This document shows, piece after piece, positions 7,964 to 16,283 of a DNA stretch of 64,000 nucleotides. Both the position numbers and the translations under genes were made by a program. The notes beneath the pieces were generated by a model, which was given only the letters and a program-made list of their open reading frames with translations, did not search any database and had not been told where the DNA came from. How positions within the stretch are numbered: the stretch's first letter is position 1; every line of letters starts with the position of its first letter. Source of the stretch: an uncultured Pontibacter sp. (lineage in GTDB: Bacteria > Bacteroidota > Bacteroidia > Cytophagales > Hymenobacteraceae); assembly GCF_947492645.1 (NCBI RefSeq), contig NZ_CANLMZ010000007.1, forward strand, positions 62,001 through 126,000, written 5' to 3'.

Positions 7964-8461
7964 TTACCACGTGTCCTGGGCCTTCATTATTGTCTCAATT
8001 AGCTCTCTTACAGCGCCTCTGCCTCCTTTTTTGGTCGAAATAAACGTCGAAATTTCTCTTATATCATCAGCAGCATCGGCAGGGCAGGCCCTTAAACCAC
8101 AGCGTTGCATTACTTCATAATCAGGCATATCATCGCCCATATAAGCAACTGTGGCAGGGTGAATGCCTTGCGTATACATATAATCCTCAAACACTTCTGT
8201 TTTCTCGTCGATGCCCAGAAAAATATGCTCTATGTTGAGCTGCTCTAGCCTTTTGCGCACGCCTGGCTCGTTTTTGCCGGAGATGATAGCGACATTATAG
8301 CCTTGACTAATAGCATGTTTTATAGCAAAACCATCTTTAATGTTAAAAGCCCGAACCTGCTCCCCATCAGCAAAGCAATAGAGTAAACCATCGGTTAGTA
8401 CGCCGTCAACATCAAAAATAAAGGTATTGATGCGCGTAAGATCTGTTTGAGTGATTGACAT
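7964..8461 (-). CDS. kdsC: KdsC-type HAD phosphatase (3-deoxy-manno-octulosonate 8-phosphate phosphatase)
   Basis: This 165-residue HAD phosphatase of the KdsC/YrbI type dephosphorylates Kdo-8-phosphate in lipopolysaccharide core synthesis. Motif I DVDGVLTDG (about residues 17-25), motif II IISGK, and motif IV GDDMPD are present. Absence of a cap domain and the length match KdsC. The gene lies downstream of iscX after a hairpin, so it is probably transcribed separately. A sugar-phosphate phosphatase of similar size cannot be excluded, but the DGxLTDG signature favours KdsC. Confidence 0.88.
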   Translation of the reverse strand: MSITQTDLTRINTFIFDVDGVLTDGLLYCFADGEQVRAFNIKDGFAIKHAISQGYNVAIISGKNEPGVRKRLEQLNIEHIFLGIDEKTEVFEDYMYTQGIHPATVAYMGDDMPDYEVMQRCGLRACPADAADDIREISTFISTKKGGRGAVRELIETIMKAQDTW

Positions 8462-8479
8462 AAGTATAGCTAAATAAAA

Positions 8480-8506
8480 AAAGGTTCTTCACGAGAAAGA
8501 ACCTTT
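8480..8506 (-). terminator. Rho-independent terminator after iscX
   Basis: A 10-bp stem (AAAGGTTCTT and its complement) is followed on the minus strand by seven or more T. It separates iscX from kdsC. Confidence 0.8.
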
Positions 8507-8551
8507 AAAAATATATATTTTAAACGATATATACGAAGTGCAGCGACTCAA

Positions 8552-8794
8552 TTAGTCTTGGTTGTCGCGCCACTCATACACCCATGCAGCTTGTATCTGC
8601 TCCAGGTGTCCTTCGTTGGCTTCTTCACGAGTGCCTGCAAAGTTTGGCAGCGTTAGTATCCACTCCAGCAACTCTGTAAATCGTATACGGTATATTTTGG
8701 ACTCAGAAAAGTCGTCACCAAATTTCTCATAAAGCGCCATGGCGATGTCTTCGTAATCGTTCCAATGGATTGGCGGTTCGTAATTCTTATTCAT
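8552..8794 (-). CDS. iscX: Fe-S cluster assembly protein IscX
   Basis: This small acidic protein of 80 residues matches the IscX (YfhJ) family in its spacing of HWNDYEDIAMALYEKF, the IRFTELLEWILTLPNF core and the C-terminal QAAWVYEW. In E. coli IscX binds the cysteine desulfurase IscS and modulates Fe-S assembly. The E. coli order fdx-iscX is kept here, with the ferredoxin gene 90 bp upstream on the same strand, although no other isc gene is in the window. Confidence 0.9.
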   Translation of the reverse strand: MNKNYEPPIHWNDYEDIAMALYEKFGDDFSESKIYRIRFTELLEWILTLPNFAGTREEANEGHLEQIQAAWVYEWRDNQD

Positions 8795-8884
8795 CAGTTA
8801 ATTAGTTTAATGGTTATAAGGCAGTTGTGGTAAAGTAAGATTGCCTGCACAGGAATCCTCCATTACGCCAATTTGCCATTTTGC

Positions 8885-9214
8885 TTAATGGCCCAGGAAG
8901 TCCTGCTCAGGTATGGTTACTACAATGTCTTCGTTGCCTTGCACTACGCATTGGCATCCTAGCCTGGAGTTAATGCGTGGGTCTACGGCGCGGTCAATAT
9001 AGTCTTCTTCTTTGTCAGAGATTTCCGGCAGGTCGTCCATACCGGCTTCTATGTACACATGGCAGGTACTGCAGCCACATACGCCACCGCAGTTGTGCTG
9101 TAGCCTTATGTCGTTGTTAAGCGCAACATCCAGAACCGACTCGCCCTCTACTGCAGGGTGCACCTCGTCTGGTGAGCCGTCTGAAAACTTAAAGGTTATA
9201 TTTACTACTTTCAT
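8885..9214 (-). CDS. fdx: 2Fe-2S ferredoxin (adrenodoxin type)
   Basis: This 109-residue electron carrier is of the ISC-type [2Fe-2S] ferredoxin family. The cluster ligands are C42, C48, C51 (C-x5-C-x2-C in CGGVCGCSTC) and C87 (RLGCQC). Two further cysteines, C46 and C89, lie within these motifs. Its adjacency to iscX supports a role in Fe-S cluster assembly. The ATG at 9214 gives a complete fold. Confidence 0.93.
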   Translation of the reverse strand: MKVVNITFKFSDGSPDEVHPAVEGESVLDVALNNDIRLQHNCGGVCGCSTCHVYIEAGMDDLPEISDKEEDYIDRAVDPRINSRLGCQCVVQGNEDIVVTIPEQDFLGH

Positions 9215-9318
9215 TTCTGCATTCTCAATTTAAAGTGCAAAGGTACAAAGCCCAACAGCCGAATCAAAGTATACAATACTTGCGGGCCATTCTGTTTAAC
9301 CTGCGGGGCTGTAAAAAG

Positions 9319-10113
9319 TTATACTTTACCAGCTTGTATACTTTGAGTAAGTAGCTTGTAAAGCTCTTTAAACCTCGGGTGCTCTTGCAGCATGTGCAGG
9401 TGCGTTTGTATTACGTTATCGTCGTGGCGTATGGCTGGGCCGGTTTGCACCAGGTAAGGGTTTTGCTGGGTAGCTTTTGCCATTGTTTCCTGCACCAGCG
9501 GGTGTAGCAGCTCGGTTGGCAGATCAGCCTCTTGTAGTAACTGCTGGCTTATGCCTAACAGGTGGTTTGTAAAGTTACAGGCAAATACCGCTGCCAGGTG
9601 CAGTTGCAGCCGTGCCTCAGAAGTAACCTTGTATACTTTGCTGCTTATACTTTGGGCAAGGTTCTCCAGTTGCTGCATAACAGCTTCCTGCTCGGCCTCT
9701 AAAAGTATAGGTGCTTGGGCCAGGTCTACTGCTTTGGTTTTAGAAAAGGTCTGGAGCGGGTAAAAAACAGCTGGCTGTGCGCCATGTATGTTTTTAAGTA
9801 TAGCTAAAGGCTGTGAGCCAGAAGTATGGGCTACAACAGTACCCGGTGCCACTTTCAACTCAGATGCTACCTGTGCCAATGCTGCGTCCGGTACGGCAAC
9901 AAGTATAATATCTACGGCTAAGGCTGCAAAGTTAAGCGAAGAAGCTTGTTGGGCTTCCGGAAGTGTCTTTGCCAGCGCCTCTCTGGATGCTGCGCTACGG
10001 CTGTAAACAGCTACCACAACATGGCCTGCTGCAGTTAAAGCCTGCGCCAGGTGCCAGGCCACATTGCCGGCCCCAACAAAAGCGATCTTATATCTTTTTT
10101 CGGTGGTGCTCAT
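9319..10113 (-). CDS. DUF2520 / Rossmann-like oxidoreductase-type protein
   Basis: This 264-residue cytoplasmic protein has an N-terminal NAD(P)-type Rossmann fold (IAFVGAGNVAWHLAQAL at residues 10-26) and a helical C-terminal DUF2520 domain. It contains HTSGSQP and FYPLQTFSK in the middle, as in pyrroline-5-carboxylate-reductase-like and F420-dependent-reductase-like proteins. Substrate and reaction are unknown for this family. In many Bacteroidota it lies beside a KdsC-type phosphatase, and a KdsC gene lies 1 kb downstream here. Confidence 0.85.
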   Translation of the reverse strand: MSTTEKRYKIAFVGAGNVAWHLAQALTAAGHVVVAVYSRSAASREALAKTLPEAQQASSLNFAALAVDIILVAVPDAALAQVASELKVAPGTVVAHTSGSQPLAILKNIHGAQPAVFYPLQTFSKTKAVDLAQAPILLEAEQEAVMQQLENLAQSISSKVYKVTSEARLQLHLAAVFACNFTNHLLGISQQLLQEADLPTELLHPLVQETMAKATQQNPYLVQTGPAIRHDDNVIQTHLHMLQEHPRFKELYKLLTQSIQAGKV

Positions 10114-10159
10114 ACTTCTGTTCTAAGGCTGTTAAGTTAGTAGCTATGGTTTTTAAAAC

Positions 10160-10192
10160 AAAAAGCCCTTACCTACATGGCAAGGGCTTTTT
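10160..10192 (-). terminator. Rho-independent terminator after ccmF
   Basis: An 11-bp perfect stem (AAAAAGCCCTT and its complement) lies 18 bp after the ccmF stop and is followed by a T run on the minus strand. Confidence 0.85.
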
Positions 10193-10209
10193 GCTTAACA
10201 GAGGCTGTA

Positions 10210-12810
10210 CTAGGCAGCTTGTACTTCTTTATTTTTCTTTGGTTTTTTTGCTGCTTTAGGAGTGCCGCCTTCTTTATTGCGGCGCACAATAGCCATCACA
10301 AAACCAATAGACATCACAATGGTGCCAATCCAGAGTATGTTCACAAATGGCTTCTCCATCGCTTTAAGAATGATGTAGTCCTTTTGGGTAGTGTTTACAC
10401 CAAACTTAAACTTACCTTGCTCAGGGTCTACATTCAATAAAGTCATTCTTAAGCCTAAGTCACCTACCACTTCAGGGTAGTAACCTGCCATGCCGTCTTT
10501 GTAAATTAAAACAGGGTGTGCATGATAGGTCTTTCTTTCTCCAAAGATTTTAACATCAGCCTGTACTGCTATATCACCTTCTTTTAAGGCAATGCCTGGC
10601 ACAGTCTTGATAACTTCTGCTCCGTTAAACTGTGCTACGTAATCGTTCAGAATTATCGTGTCGCCGGCAGCTAACTCGTATTCTTTTAAGTCTCCCCAGT
10701 CTTTCTCCTCATTAGGGTCCGGAACAGAAGAAACGTGTGTGTACAGGTCTTTGTCTGCAAAGTGCTTGATATCCGGTGAGGCAAGCAAGCCCATGTTCGG
10801 GTTAACCTGCGCACGTGGGTAAAGCGTAAAAGTTTTGTCTCCTTCGCGCTCTTTGTACTGCACCTCGTAATACGTATTTTCCGGCGACTCCAGGTTTAAT
10901 GTATCACCTATCTCAAAGTATACTTTATCGCCTGCCTGTATGCGGCCACGTGCAATGGCTTTATACTCATCTGCAGTCGGGAAAAGCAACTCACGGTTTA
11001 CATAGCCTGGCACACCTTCAACCTCCTGGAACTGACCATGGTAGCTAACAGTATACTTATCCATCTCTACAGGGGCGTTGCGCCATAGCAACACGTTGTC
11101 ACGGTTAATTTCTTCAGGGAACTCACGAGAGTAAACCAGGCCAGATGTATTTTCCGACACGATATTAGAGTAGCCTGAAGAGAAAAGGATACCGATCAGC
11201 ATCAGGGCTATACCAATGTGCGATACAGCGCCTCCCGATAGGGTTACTTTTTTGTGCAACAGGTTCAGGATAATGCTCAGGTTCGCAAACACGGCAAAAA
11301 GTGAAGCTACCAGAAGTATTATGTACACAGGGTTATCAATTGTCTCGTTGCCGATAACGCCTAGTTTAGACAGCACGATGATCAAGCTGGCAAACAACAG
11401 CGTGAGCATACCCGGCAGCATTATAGCCTCGGTAAAGCCGCCTTTATCGCTTTTGCGCCACCACAGCAACTGGCCAATACCGGTAAGTATGGCAACGCCT
11501 ACACCTGCCCAAAGCTGGAACTTGGTGTAGTGTGCAATCTGGTCGGCTGGCAGGGCCGCGTTAGACTCTATGCCGAAGAAGCCCAGGAATGAGTTGTAAA
11601 CCGGAATAGAAGTGGTAAACAACACCTGGAAAGCTGCAAGGCAAAGCACAATGGCTCCGATAAATACCCAGAACTCGCCGCTGTAAGTAGAAAGCTCTTT
11701 TTCAGAAGTAGGGATCTGCTTCCATTTGTACACCAACAGCACAATTGCCAGCACGGCAAAAGCACCCAGGTAAGCAAACAACTGACCAGATAAGCCAAGG
11801 TCAGTAAAAGAGTGAACGGAGGCGTTACCTAGTATACCGCTACGCGTTAAGAAAGTAGCGTAGAGTATAAGTATAAAGGATGTGATCACAAGTATAAAAG
11901 ATGCCTTTAAACCGGACTTGCCACGGCGGTAAGCAATCATCGTATGGATGGCGCCGATCAGTACCAGCCACGGAATGTATACGGCATTTTCAACCGGGTC
12001 CCAGTTCCAGTAGCCACCAAAGTTAAGCGTTTCGTAAGCCCAGTAAGCACCCATCATGATACCGATACCTAGTGATACGGCAGCAAAATGTGCCCATGGC
12101 AATGCCGGACGAATCCACTCTGAGAATTTGTTTTTCCATAGGCCGGCCATTGCAAAAGCAAAAGGTACTAGTGTGGCGGCAAAGCCCAAAAACAGGGTAG
12201 GAGGGTGAATAACCATCCAATAGTTTTGCAACAGCGGGTTAAGGCCCGTGCCATCCTGCGGTACAAAGTTCGGGTCCATGGCAAACACCGGAGCATCTGT
12301 CATGAAATCGCGCATCAGGATAAAAGGAGAGGAGCCAATCTTTAAATCACCGATCACTACTCCCAAAATCATGGAGGTAAGGAACAGTTGCACAAAAGAG
12401 AATATACCCATTACAGGCGCTTCCCACTCTTTATTTTTCTTTCCGCCTCTAATCAGCACAAAGCCCAGCAGCACATGCCAGAAGATCCACAGCAGGAACG
12501 AGCCTTCCTGGCCTTCCCAGAAGCAGGAAATCATGTAGTGAACCGCCAGGTGGTTAGAGGAGTGGCTCCAGGCGTAGTAATATTCGTAACGGTGCTCGTA
12601 AATGATATTGAACAACGCAAAGATTACCATAAACACGGCAGCGCCATGCACGTAAAAAGCACCACGTGCCAGCTTACGCCAGCTTGTGTCTCCGGTAGCC
12701 TCTACTGCGGCACGAGATGCCATAAAATAAGCATAAGAGGACACGATGGCCGCAACAAAAGCCACAATCACACTCGCATGGCCTATATCCCCAATCAGCG
12801 TATTAATCAT
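10210..12810 (-). CDS. ccmF: Cytochrome c maturation protein CcmF-like heme lyase
   Basis: This 866-residue polytopic inner-membrane protein belongs to the CcmF/NrfE heme-handling family, which attaches heme to apocytochrome c. The WWD domain reads GGYWNWDPVENAVYIPWL, close to the family consensus WGGxWxWDPVEN. About 15 membrane helices are visible, plus a long periplasmic segment (roughly residues 560-810) before a final helix and a Lys-rich tail. It is larger than E. coli CcmF (about 650 residues), mainly through that periplasmic part. It is the last gene of the ccmB-C-D-E-F series, all on the minus strand. Confidence 0.9.
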   Translation of the reverse strand: MINTLIGDIGHASVIVAFVAAIVSSYAYFMASRAAVEATGDTSWRKLARGAFYVHGAAVFMVIFALFNIIYEHRYEYYYAWSHSSNHLAVHYMISCFWEGQEGSFLLWIFWHVLLGFVLIRGGKKNKEWEAPVMGIFSFVQLFLTSMILGVVIGDLKIGSSPFILMRDFMTDAPVFAMDPNFVPQDGTGLNPLLQNYWMVIHPPTLFLGFAATLVPFAFAMAGLWKNKFSEWIRPALPWAHFAAVSLGIGIMMGAYWAYETLNFGGYWNWDPVENAVYIPWLVLIGAIHTMIAYRRGKSGLKASFILVITSFILILYATFLTRSGILGNASVHSFTDLGLSGQLFAYLGAFAVLAIVLLVYKWKQIPTSEKELSTYSGEFWVFIGAIVLCLAAFQVLFTTSIPVYNSFLGFFGIESNAALPADQIAHYTKFQLWAGVGVAILTGIGQLLWWRKSDKGGFTEAIMLPGMLTLLFASLIIVLSKLGVIGNETIDNPVYIILLVASLFAVFANLSIILNLLHKKVTLSGGAVSHIGIALMLIGILFSSGYSNIVSENTSGLVYSREFPEEINRDNVLLWRNAPVEMDKYTVSYHGQFQEVEGVPGYVNRELLFPTADEYKAIARGRIQAGDKVYFEIGDTLNLESPENTYYEVQYKEREGDKTFTLYPRAQVNPNMGLLASPDIKHFADKDLYTHVSSVPDPNEEKDWGDLKEYELAAGDTIILNDYVAQFNGAEVIKTVPGIALKEGDIAVQADVKIFGERKTYHAHPVLIYKDGMAGYYPEVVGDLGLRMTLLNVDPEQGKFKFGVNTTQKDYIILKAMEKPFVNILWIGTIVMSIGFVMAIVRRNKEGGTPKAAKKPKKNKEVQAA

Positions 12811-12814
12811 GTTT

Positions 12815-12900
12815 GATAGTTAAAAGTTTAAAGTTGAGAGTTATGAGTTGAAGAAGAAAAGAGCTATCACTTTTAACTCTTAACTATCAACTCTTAACTA
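12815..12900. repeat. GTTAAGAGTT-type iterated and inverted repeat in the ccmE-ccmF gap
   Basis: The 92-bp gap consists of variants of GAGTTAAAAGTT on the left half and their complements on the right (for example GATAGTTAAAAGT at the left and ACTTTTAACTCTTAACTATC at the right). It can fold into an imperfect hairpin. Low-complexity repeats of this type are common between Bacteroidota genes; no function is assigned. Confidence 0.5.
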
Positions 12901-12902
12901 AA

Positions 12903-13328
12903 TTACAGGCTTGCCGTGTTTGCCTGCACTTCGTTTTCAGTATATTTAGAAGGGCACTTCAACAGAATCTTATCAGCCACGAACACGTTGTTTTGCATGT
13001 TGCCCGTGATTACCACCTGTTCTGAGCGTTCAAAGTCCTGTGGTTTTGGGTTAAAGTACACTACCTTCTGTTCGTAGCGGTTTGTATCCACCAGCATAAA
13101 CGTAAAGTAGTTAGGGTCAACAAGTGGGTCGTAGTTCATGCCTACTATATGCCCCTGAGGGTCTTTCTTAAGGCGGCCTACCACGTGTACTTTCGTCATG
13201 TCTCCATCCTCGGAGCGCTCAATGGCCTCGCCAAAAGAAACATAGGTGCTGGCATCGCCAACCGACGACATGATAATAACGATCGCTACTGCGATAACTA
13301 AAATCCCGATGATATGCGTTTTTTTCAT
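12903..13328 (-). CDS. ccmE: Cytochrome c maturation protein CcmE (Cys-type heme chaperone)
   Basis: This 141-residue periplasmic heme chaperone has one N-terminal membrane anchor (residues 5-22) and a beta-barrel OB-type domain. Where E. coli CcmE has the heme-binding His in LAKHDENY, this protein has LLKCPSKY, so residue 125 is Cys, with Tyr at 129. This is the CxxxY variant known from archaea and some bacteria. I chose ATG at 13328 (MKKTHIIGILVI); an upstream GTG at 13370 would add 14 residues before the anchor. It lies between ccmD and ccmF, which supports the identification. Confidence 0.88.
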   Translation of the reverse strand: MKKTHIIGILVIAVAIVIIMSSVGDASTYVSFGEAIERSEDGDMTKVHVVGRLKKDPQGHIVGMNYDPLVDPNYFTFMLVDTNRYEQKVVYFNPKPQDFERSEQVVITGNMQNNVFVADKILLKCPSKYTENEVQANTASL

Positions 13329-13480
13329 CCTTGTAAAAATGACTTTTCTGCTTTTCTTGTAGCCTAACACGCAACAGAAGAATAAAAATCCATTGCATGC
13401 GGCTTATTTTATACTTGCTTTTCAGGCATTTGATTCAGCGTTTTAAAGGCAGGGCATTACCAAATACCTAACTCAAATCC

Positions 13481-13747
13481 TTAATCCCGCATCTGCTTTT
13501 CCAACCTTGCCACTTTACGGTCCAGGGTAACCAGGTAAGCGATCAAACCAACTAAAACAGTAAGCAGTACAACCACAACCACATAAATTTTACCATCCTG
13601 GCGCAGCGTGTCGGCCATTTCAATTTCTGGTTGCGGAGCCGACGAGAATTCGACTTCTGTTTGTTCAGGTTGTGCCTGTGCCTGTTGCAGCCCAGTTGTG
13701 GCAAAAAGTATAAAGCACCACACGGCCAGTATTCTAAACAGTTTCAT
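13481..13747 (-). CDS. ccmD: CcmD-like small membrane protein
   Basis: This 88-residue protein has an N-terminal signal or anchor (residues 5-25), a Gln/Glu-rich stretch, and one membrane helix (about 54-74) ending in LDRKVARLEKQMRD. Its position between ccmC and ccmE and its short basic tail after the helix match CcmD, which in E. coli helps release holo-CcmE from the CcmC complex. It overlaps the end of ccmC by 14 bp, so the two are translationally linked. Similarity to CcmD is by architecture more than by sequence. Confidence 0.75.
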   Translation of the reverse strand: MKLFRILAVWCFILFATTGLQQAQAQPEQTEVEFSSAPQPEIEMADTLRQDGKIYVVVVVLLTVLVGLIAYLVTLDRKVARLEKQMRD

Positions 13748-14399
13748 ATAAGCGTTGTCTGAGTATTTCTAATCTTGATTTCACGTTTACGATCCAGATG
13801 CCCAGCAGCGTCCAGCCCAGTACGGCAGGGTAAAACACCAAGCGCAGGCGGCTGTCCAGATCATAGGTGTTAAAGCCGGGGTTACCGCCATTGCCAGGGT
13901 GCAGCGAGTCGGTAAGCCTTGGAAGTATAAACAGGAGCGGGATAAGCGCTGCAAAGGCAAAAATATTGTATACTGCGCTGATGCGGGCACGCTGCTGCTG
14001 CTCGTTAAAAGAGCTGCGCAGCACCACATAGGCAAAGTATATAAGCAGGCCTATAGCCGAGGCATTTTGTTTTGGATCGTTGCTCCAGTACTCGCCCCAG
14101 GTAAACTTTGCCCATTCCATGCCGGTAACAATGCCCAGCACACCGAAAAGAATACCGACCTTGGCAGCCTCGTAGGCAATCACGTCGTTTCTGGTTGTGG
14201 GGTTGCGCAGGTATTTGATGGAGTAAACAACAGAAATCAGCAGGATCAGGATCATGCCAAACCACATTGGCACGTGAAAGTATAGGTTTCTGATGGTCTC
14301 GTTAAGGATGGCTAACCTCGGAACATCAGATAACATACCGGCAACTACTGTAAAAACCAACAGTACAACAGCCAATATTTTCCACCAGTTTTTCTTCAT
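13734..14399 (-). CDS. ccmC: Heme exporter protein CcmC
   Basis: This 221-residue protein has six membrane helices and is a member of the heme-handling CcmC/CcsA family that loads heme onto CcmE. The heme-ligand His of NLYFHVPMWF is at about residue 42. The tryptophan-rich motif at 101-110 reads WGEYWSNDPK, in which the Trp usually before the Asp is replaced by Asn 107. The gene overlaps ccmD and lies 121 bp after ccmB. Both the order and the topology support CcmC. Confidence 0.9.
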   Translation of the reverse strand: MKKNWWKILAVVLLVFTVVAGMLSDVPRLAILNETIRNLYFHVPMWFGMILILLISVVYSIKYLRNPTTRNDVIAYEAAKVGILFGVLGIVTGMEWAKFTWGEYWSNDPKQNASAIGLLIYFAYVVLRSSFNEQQQRARISAVYNIFAFAALIPLLFILPRLTDSLHPGNGGNPGFNTYDLDSRLRLVFYPAVLGWTLLGIWIVNVKSRLEILRQRLYETV

Positions 14400-14520
14400 T
14401 TTTACTTTAAAATTCTAAAGCTTTTCGTTTTTCTCCCAGGTTGATAACAACTTTTCTAAGTTTTTACTTCCGCCTGGGGTTCAAAAAAGGCCATTTATAC
14501 TTACTAAACGGGCATTTACC

Positions 14521-15189
14521 TTACGAACGCCAAAGGTACGGGAATAAGATGTAAGAAACGGTGACAACGATCATGTTTATGGCAAGCAAAGTAAGTAGTT
14601 CGTCGAGGCTGGTGCTACGGTCTAAGCCATCCAAGGCATTTTTAGACATTTTTATGAGCATGAGCAACATGGGCACGATCACCGGAAAGCTGAGTACCGC
14701 CATTAAGGTTCCGCTGTTAGCCGCCTTAGAGGCTATGCCCGATATCATGGTTAGGGAAGTGGAGAAACCAATGGCGCCTAAAAGTATGGTTAGCAGAAAC
14801 ATGGGCACGTCCTGCACCGGATTTCCCAGTACAAAAGCATAAAACACAAAGCAAATGAGGGCCAGCACCAGCATGATCATCGCGTTGTAAACGATCTTGG
14901 CAAGTATAACCCCCTGCGGACTTACGATAGAGTAGAAGTATAGCAGCCTGCCCCGGTTTTCCTGCATAAAGCTTTTGGCAATAGCGTTGACAGACGTAAA
15001 CAAAAGTATAATCCAGAGCACGGCGTTCCAGACGGGGACAGTAAGTACATTAGAGCGCAACCCGAAACTGAGGTAGCACACAAAAACGGTACTGCTCACA
15101 TACAATATCATGCCGTTAAAGGCATACTTCTGTCGCCACTCCAGCACCAGGTCCTTCTGTATCAGGTATAAAACTTCTTTAAACAGCAT
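14521..15189 (-). CDS. ccmB: Heme exporter protein CcmB
   Basis: This 222-residue inner-membrane protein with six helices is the permease part of the CcmAB ABC complex needed for release of holo-CcmE. The N-terminal LIQKDLVLEWRQK, and FMQENRGRLLYFYSIVSPQG in the first cytoplasmic loop, are family hallmarks. It is the first gene of the ccm series. The partner ATPase gene ccmA is not in the window, so CcmA must be encoded elsewhere. Confidence 0.9.
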   Translation of the reverse strand: MLFKEVLYLIQKDLVLEWRQKYAFNGMILYVSSTVFVCYLSFGLRSNVLTVPVWNAVLWIILLFTSVNAIAKSFMQENRGRLLYFYSIVSPQGVILAKIVYNAMIMLVLALICFVFYAFVLGNPVQDVPMFLLTILLGAIGFSTSLTMISGIASKAANSGTLMAVLSFPVIVPMLLMLIKMSKNALDGLDRSTSLDELLTLLAINMIVVTVSYILFPYLWRS

Positions 15190-15538
15190 AGTGCCTCTAT
15201 TTTACCGCAAAGGTACGGCACAAAAAGGTTAATTGCTAAAGTGGCCAATAGCAGCCTGGTTAAGCGGCCCATCTGTTTAAATAATGCGGATGCAGGTGTA
15301 AGCTGCGAAAGCCAGACAAGCAAACGGGAAAGGTCAGGGAATATGGGTTGTCCTTTTATACTTACGCTACGAAGTATACTTCTCTGCTTGCTCAGAAATG
15401 CGGTTAAAGTCACCTTGTTCTTGGCTGCATTTATACTTTAATAAACCTGCGGCAAAACAAGGAGAGCATGAAACGCTATGATCCATGCTCTCCTGTTTAT
15501 ACTTTGTAAAGTTGAGGCAGCAACTATATAAGTAGCAA
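15190..15538. other. Intergenic region upstream of ccmB
   Basis: No credible gene lies in these 349 bases. They contain the ccmB promoter region, four copies of the AAGTATA/TATACTT heptamer, including one palindromic AAGTATACTT near 15374, and the phoU terminator. Confidence 0.5.
15461..15493 (-). terminator. Rho-independent terminator after phoU
   Basis: A perfect 10-bp stem (GGAGAGCATG and its complement) with a 13-base loop lies 45 bp after phoU. It is followed on the minus strand by TTGTTTTG. Confidence 0.7.
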
Positions 15539-16216
15539 CTAGTCCTTCTTCTTTTTCTTGTCCTGTTTGTGCTTTACCACTTTGGCTTCGCGGTAGAAGA
15601 TAATTTCTTCGGCGATGTTGGTTACCTGGTCGCCTACGCGCTCCAGCTTTTTAATGATGGAGAGCAAAGCAAGAGCCTCTGAAATCTGATCCGGGTGCTG
15701 TTGCATAAACTCAGTTGCAATGCCATCGGATTTGCGGTAGATCTTGTTAAGCGCCTTATCCCGTTTAATGATGGACTTAGCCAATTGCGTATCGTTTGAG
15801 GTAAAAGCAACCCGGCATGCGGCAAACATAGCCAGGGCCTCTTCATACATCGGTACTACCTGCGTCTTTTCCAATAGCTCCGGGTGCATGGGCGCGTCCA
15901 GCTTCTTTACAAAGCGTGCTATTCCTTCCGCAGTATCGCCGAGGCGCTCCAGGTTGGCGTTAATTTTAAGTATGGCCAGCACCATGCGCAGGTCTACGGC
16001 AACAGGGGTAAATAGTGCAAAGAAGTTCTCGCACATGCGGTCTATCTTCACATCAAACTGGTTTACTTTTTTGTCGCGCTTAATTACCAGCTTTGCCAGC
16101 TCTGTGTTGGACGTCAGCATGGCTTCGCGACCACTTTGCAGCTGATACTCCACCAGGTCCCACATTTCCAGGAGTTTGACTTTGAGGCGCTCTAATTCTT
16201 TATCTATGTGCGGCAT
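15539..16216 (-). CDS. phoU: Phosphate signalling regulator PhoU
   Basis: This 225-residue all-helical cytoplasmic protein has the two three-helix PhoU repeats. DLRMVLAILKINANLERLGD (about residues 77-96) and the matching second repeat, ending LLSIIKKLERVGDQVTNIAEE, carry the metal-binding E-x-x-x-D pattern. PhoU links the Pst transporter to the PhoR sensor and restrains the Pho response when phosphate is plentiful. The C-terminus is a Lys-rich tail. It closes the pstS-C-A-B-phoU operon, 67 bp after pstB. Confidence 0.95.
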   Translation of the reverse strand: MPHIDKELERLKVKLLEMWDLVEYQLQSGREAMLTSNTELAKLVIKRDKKVNQFDVKIDRMCENFFALFTPVAVDLRMVLAILKINANLERLGDTAEGIARFVKKLDAPMHPELLEKTQVVPMYEEALAMFAACRVAFTSNDTQLAKSIIKRDKALNKIYRKSDGIATEFMQQHPDQISEALALLSIIKKLERVGDQVTNIAEEIIFYREAKVVKHKQDKKKKKD

Positions 16217-16283
16217 TTTTATTTTTTTAGGAGCTCAGAAAACACAAGAATCAAAAGTATAATGTGTGTATAGTAACCCGAGA

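Noticed and set aside
15162-15413. 83-codon minus-strand frame upstream of ccmB
   Set aside because: It overlaps the ccmB start in another frame and has no domain or signal; more likely promoter sequence.
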